A stretch of DNA of 24,886 nucleotides. It comes from an uncultured Alistipes sp. Lineage in GTDB: Bacteria > Bacteroidota > Bacteroidia > Bacteroidales > Rikenellaceae. The position numbers and the translations under genes were made by a program. The notes below the pieces were generated by a model that was given only the letters and a program-made list of their open reading frames with translations, had not been told where the DNA came from and ran no database searches. Below, piece by piece: positions 16,362 to 22,556 of the stretch. Where the stretch lies: contig URBJ01000028.1 in the NCBI GenBank assembly GCA_900546005.1, positions 1 to 24,886 on the forward strand, written 5' to 3'. Numbering within the stretch: the first letter of the stretch is position 1; each line of letters opens with the position of its first letter.

Positions 16362-17024
16362 CTATTTAAGTATGTCCTGAAGACCCTTTCGGTTTAGGAG
16401 GGCGATGGTCGATTCATCGTGTTTGATCAGATGTTTCTTCTCCATTTCCGACAGTACGGTTACTAATGCGCTGCGGGTCACGTCAAAATAGGCGGCCACC
16501 TCGCGAAGATCCGTTACCGTAAGGGTGTTGTGTTCGTCGGTAGTCGATTCGAGCAGATAATTGGCCACCTTCTCCTTGAGCGAATGGAACGAAAAGTAGT
16601 AGATCTTTTTCGACCATACATTGGCCCGGTCCGAGATGATGTCGATGAAGTTGGATAGGATCAGCACGTTGTTCTGCATCAGTTCGAACAGGTAGCCTCG
16701 GTGCAGGGTGAGGATGGTTACCTCGCCGTCGGCGATAACGTCTATGGGCAGTTTGTTGTAGCCCCCGAACAGAAAAGCAGGTGCAATCAGTTGTGGTGCC
16801 TCGATCGGATCGATGATAACCGGTTTGTTGCGGTATACGATCTCGCCGTGCACCTGCCCCTTGAGAATAATCATGAGGCCCGAGTAAGCGCTCTCTTTGC
16901 GAGCGATGACTGCTTTGTCCGGATATTCGGTAACGGTGAAGTCGCCACGTTTGTCGATAATCTCTTCGATCTGTTTTTCGGTCAATCCCCGGAACAGAGG
17001 ACACTCCTTTAATATCTTATACAT
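16362..17024 (-). CDS. Crp/Fnr-family transcriptional regulator
   Basis: A 220-residue cytosolic DNA-binding regulator. The N-terminal cyclic-nucleotide-binding-like beta barrel (about 10-115; LIAPAFLFGGYNKLPIDVIA) is joined by a long dimerisation helix to a C-terminal winged helix (about 145-220; LREVAAYFDVTRSALVTVLSEMEKKHLI). The phosphate-binding Arg-Ser/Thr pair of cAMP-binding Crp is not visible, nor are Fnr cysteine clusters, so the signal it senses is unknown. It is the first gene of an operon with waaA (5-base gap). The operon has its own promoter just beyond the yraN stop. Confidence 0.92.
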   Translation of the reverse strand: MYKILKECPLFRGLTEKQIEEIIDKRGDFTVTEYPDKAVIARKESAYSGLMIILKGQVHGEIVYRNKPVIIDPIEAPQLIAPAFLFGGYNKLPIDVIADGEVTILTLHRGYLFELMQNNVLILSNFIDIISDRANVWSKKIYYFSFHSLKEKVANYLLESTTDEHNTLTVTDLREVAAYFDVTRSALVTVLSEMEKKHLIKHDESTIALLNRKGLQDILK

Positions 17025-17068
17025 AGTTGCGCGCCTTTTAGATGGTTAGTGAAACCTGTTTGATGAGG

Positions 17069-17098
17069 TGAAGATACGTTTTTTTATTCGTTTTTCAA
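17069..17098 (-). promoter_or_regulatory. Promoter of the Crp-type regulator/waaA operon
   Basis: On the minus strand TTG (17096-17098), an exact 19-base spacer, and TATCTTCA (17069-17076), two bases off TAnnTTTG. It fits in the 79-base gap between yraN and the regulator. Confidence 0.5.
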
Positions 17099-17103
17099 AG
17101 GAT

Positions 17104-17466
17104 TTACCACCTCGTTTGCATCACTTCGGGGATATATCGCAGCTCATAGGCTCCGTCAGGTGTGTAATCGACGGCAATCAGATCGAATTGGGTGTCGACA
17201 TCAAGGCCGTAGAGGGCAACGTAGTGGCGTGCCGCATGCAGCAATCGGTTGAACTTCGTTCGTGTCATGGCCTCTTCGGGGTGGGTCAGGCCGCCAGCCT
17301 TGCGGCATTTCACCTCGACCACATGCAGGATTCCGTCGCGACGGGCCGTGATGTCCAATTCATACCGGCCGCTGCGCCAGTTCCGATGCAAGATCTCGAA
17401 GCCGTTTTCGATCAGATAGCGAGCGGCGGCGTCTTCACCCTTTTGTCCGATCTCCCGAGTCGTCAT
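17104..17466 (-). CDS. yraN: YraN/UPF0102 family nuclease-like protein
   Basis: A 120-residue protein of the UPF0102 group, which has a Holliday-junction-resolvase/restriction-endonuclease-like fold; its cellular role is not established. The conserved N-terminal GQKGEDAAARYLIENGF (Glu11) and the metal-site pattern ELD (36-38) then VEVKCRK (50-56) are intact, so catalytic competence is possible. It lies 30 bases downstream of purN on the same strand, suggesting co-transcription. Confidence 0.92.
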   Translation of the reverse strand: MTTREIGQKGEDAAARYLIENGFEILHRNWRSGRYELDITARRDGILHVVEVKCRKAGGLTHPEEAMTRTKFNRLLHAARHYVALYGLDVDTQFDLIAVDYTPDGAYELRYIPEVMQTRW

Positions 17467-17496
17467 TGCAGGTCACTATTTTCTGAGGGTGAGCTT

Positions 17497-18069
17497 TTAT
17501 GAAAGCTTCTCGATCTCCTTCTCGATCTCTATCGGGAAGTACCTGTACTCGAGAGCGTGGACTTTGGCAGCGACCGATTCGGGCGTGTCGTCCGGCGTTA
17601 CGGGCACCCGATATTGGGCCAGAATGGATCCGCTGTCGTAGAGCTCGTTAACCCGATGGATCGTAATGCCCGACTCTTTGTCTCCGGACTCGATGACGGC
17701 ACGGTGTACGCGGTCTCCGTACATCCCCTTGCCTCCGTGTTTCGGGAGTAGCGAGGGGTGGATGTTGACAATCCGGTCGGGATAGGCTTTTAACAGGTTG
17801 TCGGGAACCAACCACAAGAAACCCGCAAGAACGATGTAGTCGATTCCGTGAGCGGCGAGCAGTTCGATGATCTTGTCGCTGTTGTAAAAGGTGTCGCGGT
17901 CGAAAACGACCGACTCGATTCCCAGCCGGGAGGCACGTTGCAGTACGGGAGCATCGGCCCGGTTGGTCAGAATCAAGGTTACTCGTGCCGACTCTTTCGA
18001 GGCAAAGTAGGTCGCAATGTTCTCGGCGTTCGATCCCGAACCCGAGGCAAATATGGCTATCTTCTTCAT
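17497..18069 (-). CDS. purN: Phosphoribosylglycinamide formyltransferase PurN
   Basis: Transfers a formyl group from 10-formyl-THF to GAR, the third step of purine synthesis. From ATG 18069 the protein is 190 residues. The phosphate-binding GSGSN is at 10-14, and the catalytic triad is visible as Asn102 and His104 (NIHPSLLPKHGGKGMYG) with Asp145 (NELYDSGSI). An upstream TTG at 18075 adds only two residues and is not needed. It is divergent from acpP across 159 bases. purH, the final purine enzyme, is about 15 kb away in a separate unit. Confidence 0.96.
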   Translation of the reverse strand: MKKIAIFASGSGSNAENIATYFASKESARVTLILTNRADAPVLQRASRLGIESVVFDRDTFYNSDKIIELLAAHGIDYIVLAGFLWLVPDNLLKAYPDRIVNIHPSLLPKHGGKGMYGDRVHRAVIESGDKESGITIHRVNELYDSGSILAQYRVPVTPDDTPESVAAKVHALEYRYFPIEIEKEIEKLS

Positions 18070-18148
18070 TTGCAATGGGTATGTTGTAAAAAAACAGCTA
18101 AAAATATAAAAAAAAGAAATGAATGGTCAAAAATAATCGAAAAAGTGT

Positions 18149-18156
18149 TACTTTTG
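18149..18156 (+). promoter_or_regulatory. -7 box of the acpP promoter
   Basis: TACTTTTG matches TAnnTTTG. The leader to ATG 18229 would be about 65 bases and A/T-rich. No clear -33 TTG is visible at the usual distance. Confidence 0.55.
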
Positions 18157-18228
18157 CAAAAATTTGGCTTTGAAACGGAAGTTATTTTGTAGAAGAAACT
18201 CAATGTTAAACTTAAACTAATTTAGATT

Positions 18229-18465
18229 ATGTCAGACATTTCATCAAAAGTAGTGGATATCATCGTCGACAAACTCGGCGTTGATGCAGCTGAAGTGGTT
18301 CCTGCCGCAAGTTTCACCAATGATCTGGGTGCAGACTCTTTGGATACGGTAGAGTTGATCATGGAATTCGAAAAAGAGTTCGAGATCTCTATTCCGGATG
18401 AAGACGCCGAAAAGATTACGACTGTCGGCGACGCAATCAACTACATTTCTTCGAAAAAGAACTAA
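18229..18465 (+). CDS. acpP: Acyl carrier protein
   Basis: Small acidic carrier of growing acyl chains in type II fatty acid synthesis. The 78-residue four-helix protein has the 4'-phosphopantetheine attachment motif GADSLD with Ser37, followed by the recognition helix [18 protein letters not shown]. fabF starts 53 bases downstream and rnc follows it, so acpP-fabF-rnc is a likely operon, an order known from many bacteria. Confidence 0.98.
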   Translation: MSDISSKVVDIIVDKLGVDAAEVVPAASFTNDLGADSLDTVELIMEFEKEFEISIPDEDAEKITTVGDAINYISSKKN

Positions 18466-18518
18466 TTAACTGAAAAAGCTTTCAAACAGGCATTTGTCGA
18501 TCAAATTTCCATGATTTT

Positions 18519-19766
18519 ATGAAACAGAGAAGAGTTGTAATAACAGGGATCGGAACGATCAATCCCTTGGGTAACAGTATAGAGGAATACTTCACAAATC
18601 TTGAAAAAGGTGTGAGCGGAGCAGGTCCTATCACCCATTTCGACGCTTCGAACTTCAAGACAAAATTCGCCTGTGAGCTGAAAGGTTACAATCCGACAGA
18701 TTACTTCGATCGTAAAGAGCTGAGAAAGTATGACCTCTTCTCCCAATACGCATTGATCGCTGCCGAACAGGCCGTGAAAGATTCTGGCCTCGATCTCGAA
18801 AAAGTCGATGCCGAACGTACCGGAGTAATCTGGGGATCAGGTATAGGTGGTCTGGAAACATTCTACCTTGAGGTAAAGGGCTACGTCGAGGGAAACTTTA
18901 TCCCCCGATACAGCCCTTTCTTCATCCCGAAAATGATCGCCGACTTGGCTGCAGGACACATCTCGATGAAGTATGGCTTCAGAGGTCCTAACTATTGCAC
19001 CGTGTCGGCTTGTGCATCGTCCAATCATGCGATGATCGATGCCATGAATTATATCCGTTGGGGTAAGGCGGACATGATTCTTACGGGCGGTTCGGAAGCC
19101 GCCGTAAACCCTCCCGGAGTGGGTGGTTTCAACTCGATGCAGGCTCTCTCGACCCGGAATGATGACCCGCAGAAGGCTTCGCGTCCTTTCGATGCAGATC
19201 GCGACGGTTTCGTAATCGGAGAAGGTGCAGGTGCGTTGCTTTTCGAGGAGTATGAGCACGCCGTGGCCCGTGGCGCAAAGATCTATGCAGAGGTCGCCGG
19301 CGGCGGAATGAGTGCTGATGCTTACCATCTTACCGCTCCTCATCCTGAAGGAATCGGTGCCAAAAAGGCAATGCTCGACGCCATCGAAGATGCCGGATTG
19401 AAGGTCGAGGATATCGACTATATCAATACGCACGGTACGTCGACTCCGGTGGGTGATATTGCAGAATTGAAAGGTCTGGTCGCTACGTTCGGGGATCATC
19501 TCTACAAGGTGAACATCAGTTCGACCAAGTCGATGACCGGACACCTGCTTGGTGCTGCCGGAGCAATCGAGGCACTTGCCTGCGTGATGGCTCTGAACAA
19601 GGGAATCATTCCTCCGACCATCAATCTCGAAAATCTCGATCCGAAGATCGATCCGAAGTTGAATCTCACGGCGAATGTGGCTCAGAAACGCGATGTGAAG
19701 TGTGTACTGAGCAATACGTTCGGGTTTGGCGGACACAACTCTTCAGTAGTGTTTAAGAAGATTTAG
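18519..19766 (+). CDS. fabF: 3-oxoacyl-ACP synthase II (FabF)
   Basis: Elongating condensing enzyme of fatty acid synthesis: malonyl-ACP plus acyl-ACP gives 3-oxoacyl-ACP. The 415-residue thiolase-fold protein has the Cys-His-His triad: Cys165 in TVSACASSNHA, His305 in NTHGTSTPVGD, His342 in KSMTGHLLGAAGA. The GFGGHNSS segment near the C-terminus is typical. The presence of two His residues separates it from FabH-type enzymes. rnc begins two bases after its stop. Confidence 0.97.
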   Translation: MKQRRVVITGIGTINPLGNSIEEYFTNLEKGVSGAGPITHFDASNFKTKFACELKGYNPTDYFDRKELRKYDLFSQYALIAAEQAVKDSGLDLEKVDAERTGVIWGSGIGGLETFYLEVKGYVEGNFIPRYSPFFIPKMIADLAAGHISMKYGFRGPNYCTVSACASSNHAMIDAMNYIRWGKADMILTGGSEAAVNPPGVGGFNSMQALSTRNDDPQKASRPFDADRDGFVIGEGAGALLFEEYEHAVARGAKIYAEVAGGGMSADAYHLTAPHPEGIGAKKAMLDAIEDAGLKVEDIDYINTHGTSTPVGDIAELKGLVATFGDHLYKVNISSTKSMTGHLLGAAGAIEALACVMALNKGIIPPTINLENLDPKIDPKLNLTANVAQKRDVKCVLSNTFGFGGHNSSVVFKKI

Positions 19767-19768
19767 TC

Positions 19769-20524
19769 GTGTTCCGTTCCATATACGCTCTCTTTAAATC
19801 GAGATACGGTAAGGATAGGGCGTATTATAAAATCTTGAAAACTATTTTCGGAATTGTTCCGAATAATATAGAACTTTATAAGCTGGCCTTGATTCACAGG
19901 TCAGCTTCCTTGTTTTTGGAAGACGGGACCCCAATTAATAACGAAAGGCTTGAATTTCTGGGGGATGCAGTTATTGAAACGATCGTTTCGGACTTTCTGT
20001 TTATTGAGTATCCCGAAGAGAAGGAGGGTGTATTGTCGCAGTTGCGTTCCCGCATTGTCAGTCGGTCGTCGTTGAATCGGTTGGCCATCGAGATCGGATT
20101 GGATCGTCACATTATCGCGCAGGGAAATATTCCCGTATTGCAGAAACACATCTACGGGGATGCCTTGGAGGCTCTTTTCGGTGCGATCTATCTGGATAAG
20201 GGCTACAATTTCGCCAATCGGCTGTTTATCAATGGTCTGTTGCGAAAATATGTCGCGTGGGAAGATATGGCCGAGCAGGAAAACGACTTCAAAAGCCGGT
20301 TGATTGAGTGGGGGCAGAAGAGCAAACGTCAGGTTCATTTCGAGACGAAGCCCGGGGCGGCGTACACGTCGAATTTGCCACAATTTGAGACGACGATTTA
20401 TGTGGACGGTCAGCCGGCCGGCAGGGGCGAAGGAGGAAGCAAGAAGGAGTCGGAACAGGCGGCGGCGCATGAGGTATTTCAGATTTTCTGTGTCCCGGAA
20501 GAGACTGGAGAGCTGTCTGTATAA
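19769..20524 (+). CDS. rnc: Ribonuclease III
   Basis: Double-strand-specific endoribonuclease for rRNA maturation and mRNA control. The catalytic signature NNERLEFLGDAV is at 57-68, the second acidic cluster YGDALEALFGAIYLDKGY at 129-146, and a C-terminal double-stranded RNA-binding domain spans about 172-242. The start is GTG 19769, two bases after the fabF stop; the N-terminal extension (MFRSIYALFKSRYGKDR) before the core resembles the longer Bacteroidales enzymes. The 251-residue length fits. Confidence 0.95.
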   Translation: MFRSIYALFKSRYGKDRAYYKILKTIFGIVPNNIELYKLALIHRSASLFLEDGTPINNERLEFLGDAVIETIVSDFLFIEYPEEKEGVLSQLRSRIVSRSSLNRLAIEIGLDRHIIAQGNIPVLQKHIYGDALEALFGAIYLDKGYNFANRLFINGLLRKYVAWEDMAEQENDFKSRLIEWGQKSKRQVHFETKPGAAYTSNLPQFETTIYVDGQPAGRGEGGSKKESEQAAAHEVFQIFCVPEETGELSV

Positions 20525-20575
20525 GAGGGCGAATGTGCTCGTGGAATATATCGAAGTAAGGACAAGCAAAGGCAT

Positions 20576-21280
20576 ATGTCGGATCGTACGGATATAGATA
20601 GAGAAGTTCGTGAGAAACTGATCGAAAAAGGCGTTGCAGCGCTCTCTTCAGCCGAATTGTTGAGCATCTTGTTCCAAAAAGGCGAGGGGAGTATGACTGC
20701 GTTGGACCTTGCGGAACGGTTGTTGGCCGGATTCGGAGGAAGTCTTTCATCGATGGCGAAGTGTACGGTTCCGGAGTTGCGGGTGAAGGAGAATCTGGGA
20801 ATCCGACGGGCGGCTCTCGTCGCGGCTGCGTTGGAGCTCGGACATCGGGAACAGTCCGAAAGAGCTGACAAACAGGAGATCATCCGAACCGATCAGGATG
20901 TCATTACGATGTTTCGCCCGCTGTTGGTACATCTCCCCCATGAGGAGTTTTGGGTGATCTATCTGAATACGGCGAATCGGGTGGTCGATCGTGTACGGAT
21001 CAGTCAGGGAGGCGTAGCTGAGACGGTGGTGGACGTACGGTTGGTGATGAAACGGGCGATCGTGAATTTGGCGCGCGGGATAGTGCTGGTGCATAATCAT
21101 CCCTCGGGGAGTGCTCAACCCAGCCGTGGAGATGTGGAGTTAACCCGAAAAATTGCGGATGCCGCTGCATTGTTTGATATCCTGTTGGTCGACCACGTCA
21201 TTATTGCCGAACAAGAGTGTTTCAGTTTCCGCGAGCATGCGCTCTTAGAGCGAGAAAAAGCATCGAAGGAAGAGGGGTAG
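20576..21280 (+). CDS. radC: RadC/JAB-domain protein
   Basis: A 234-residue member of the RadC group, long linked to DNA repair but with no settled function. The N-terminal helix-hairpin-helix-like part (about 1-90) is followed by a JAB/MPN metalloprotease-like domain with HNHPSG (173-178), Asp186 and an upstream Glu near 124, so the zinc site is complete. The ATG lies 51 bases after the rnc stop, and no separate promoter is obvious. It appears chromosomal here, not part of a phage or plasmid. Confidence 0.92.
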   Translation: MSDRTDIDREVREKLIEKGVAALSSAELLSILFQKGEGSMTALDLAERLLAGFGGSLSSMAKCTVPELRVKENLGIRRAALVAAALELGHREQSERADKQEIIRTDQDVITMFRPLLVHLPHEEFWVIYLNTANRVVDRVRISQGGVAETVVDVRLVMKRAIVNLARGIVLVHNHPSGSAQPSRGDVELTRKIADAAALFDILLVDHVIIAEQECFSFREHALLEREKASKEEG

Positions 21281-21303
21281 ATGTTATTTCTGGGTGAGTC
21301 GGG

Positions 21304-21334
21304 TTTCAAATTGAGTAAAAAATCGTTTATTTTG
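21304..21334 (+). promoter_or_regulatory. Probable tsaB promoter
   Basis: TTATTTTG (21327-21334) is one base off TAnnTTTG, with TTT at 21304-21306 as a weak -33. It leaves a leader of about 15 bases before ATG 21356. The downstream GCGGATA resembles that at the lipoprotein promoter. Confidence 0.35.
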
Positions 21335-21355
21335 CGGATAAAATAGATTTATGTT

Positions 21356-22069
21356 ATGGCGTTGATCTTGTGTATCGAGGCAGGGACGGATGTCGGATCG
21401 GTGGCTTTGGCCAAAAACGGTACGTTGCTCTCGCTACGTGAAAGTATGGAAGAGAAGCAGCATGCCCGGAATCTCGCAGTCTATGTTTCCGAAATTTTGA
21501 AGGAGTATGATTTGGACGCAAAGGATCTTGATGCGGTGGCTGTGGGTAAGGGCCCGGGGTCATATACGGGGTTGCGTATAGCTGTTTCGCTCGCAAAGGG
21601 TCTCTGTTATGGAGCCTCGATTCCGTTGATTGCGGTCAATAGTCTGGAAGCGTTGTGTCGGGTGGCCTTGGAGGATTTCGAGGCGGGAATCCTCGGGATC
21701 GACGAGATTGAGGGTATGCGGTTACTCCCGATGATCGATGCCCGGCGCATGGAGGTCTACTGTCAGTTGTTCGATGCGCAAGTGCATCCGTTGACCGAAG
21801 TGACGGCGCATGTGCTGACCGAGGAGAGTTTCCGGGAGGAGCGTACGGCACCGGAGGGTTTGTTGGTGTTTGGAAACGGATCCGGGAAGTGTCGCGAGTT
21901 GTTCAAAGAGCCAAATGTGCATTTTGTCGAGGTTGTTCCATCGGCTCGAGGATTGGTCAAACCCGCATTTGAGGCCTATAGAAGTGGAAAATTCGAGGAC
22001 ACTGCCTACTTCGAACCTTTTTATTTGAAAAATTTCGTCGTAAAACCTTCGTCGAAAAAAATATTTTGA
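21356..22069 (+). CDS. tsaB: tRNA t6A synthesis protein TsaB
   Basis: Scaffold partner of TsaD in making N6-threonylcarbamoyladenosine at position 37 of tRNAs that read ANN codons. The 237-residue protein has an actin-like ATPase fold: ILCIEAGTDVGSVAL at the N-terminus, then GKGPGSYTGLRIAVSLAKGLCYG (about 62-84), the family signature. The C-terminus is short, as in TsaB rather than TsaD. The stop codon lies one base before the -7 box of the tRNA-Gln(CTG) promoter. Confidence 0.94.
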   Translation: MALILCIEAGTDVGSVALAKNGTLLSLRESMEEKQHARNLAVYVSEILKEYDLDAKDLDAVAVGKGPGSYTGLRIAVSLAKGLCYGASIPLIAVNSLEALCRVALEDFEAGILGIDEIEGMRLLPMIDARRMEVYCQLFDAQVHPLTEVTAHVLTEESFREERTAPEGLLVFGNGSGKCRELFKEPNVHFVEVVPSARGLVKPAFEAYRSGKFEDTAYFEPFYLKNFVVKPSSKKIF

Positions 22070-22078
22070 TTACCTTTG
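22048..22078 (+). promoter_or_regulatory. Promoter of tRNA-Gln(CTG)
   Basis: A perfect TACCTTTG at 22071-22078 with TTC at 22048-22050, 20 bases upstream, as a weak -33. The upstream half lies inside the end of tsaB. Confidence 0.6.
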
Positions 22079-22094
22079 CGGTGTACAAAGGAAT

Positions 22095-22165
22095 TGACCC
22101 ATGGTGTAATGGTAACACTGCAGATTCTGGTTCTGCCTTTCTTGGTTCGAGTCCAGGTGGGTCAA
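22095..22165 (+). tRNA. tRNA-Gln (anticodon CTG)
   Basis: A 71-base cloverleaf. The acceptor stem TGACCCA/TGGGTCA and the first 31 bases match the other tRNA-Gln apart from one base. The anticodon stem GCAGA/TCTGC holds loop TTCTGGT (anticodon CTG, reads CAG), and the T arm CTTGG/CCAGG encloses TTCGAGT. The discriminator is A and CCA is not encoded. Confidence 0.95.
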
Positions 22166-22179
22166 CAAAGGGAGATCCG

Positions 22180-22213
22180 AAGAGCGCTTGACGTAGAGTC
22201 AGGCGCTCTTTTT
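22180..22213 (+). terminator. Intrinsic terminator after tRNA-Gln(CTG)
   Basis: A 13-base stem with one T-G wobble (AAGAGCGCTTGAC at 22180-22192 with GTCAGGCGCTCTT at 22198-22210), loop GTAGA, and five T at 22209-22213. Confidence 0.92.
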
Positions 22214-22478
22214 ATGTCCTTGTACGTGAAGAGGGGGTAGGAGGAAAAGAAAAGAGGAAGGGGAGGTAGGCAAGATCTGTAAAATGCGAGGAAGAGGGAG
22301 AAACGGGGGAATGGAGGGGCGTGATGCAAGCTCGACTCTCTTCTGCGTGAACACTCGAACATGTTCGAGTCTCTTTTTCACGAACACGATTCAATCTACG
22401 CTTCATACGCGTTACTCTCAGTTTCTCCTGTACTCTCGTCGGGGGTTCAGCCTTAAAAATCCGTTTGGCGGATACAAA
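22214..22478. other. Gene-free stretch with purine tracts and a palindrome
   Basis: No plausible protein is seen. The plus strand is almost all purine at about 22228-22270 and again at about 22288-22318. A small inverted repeat ATCCG-N5-CGGAT is at 22459-22473. A hairpin followed by a T-run lies at 22353-22377. Function unknown. Confidence 0.55.
22353..22377 (+). terminator. Perfect 18-base palindrome followed by a T-run
   Basis: ACTCGAACATGTTCGAGT (22353-22370) is exactly self-complementary and is followed by CTCTTTTT, so on the plus strand it resembles a terminator. It could equally be a binding site for a dimeric protein. No gene directly before it needs it. Confidence 0.4.
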
Positions 22479-22512
22479 AAGAGGTCGTGCATCTCTTTTT
22501 GCACGACCTCTT
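22476..22512 (-). terminator. Intrinsic terminator after the glycoside hydrolase gene
   Basis: A perfect 13-base stem (AAGAGGTCGTGCA at 22479-22491 with its complement at 22500-22512) around an 8-base loop. Read on the minus strand it is followed by T's and lies 45 bases past the hydrolase stop. Confidence 0.88.
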
Positions 22513-22556
22513 CTTACCCGAAAAAATCCGTTGGGTTAGTTGGTTGGGGAAATCGG

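Noticed and set aside
20576..21280. radC as a sign of a mobile element
   Set aside because: RadC-like genes occur on phages and plasmids, but here it sits between rnc and tsaB with matching codon use and no integrase, transposase or attachment site.
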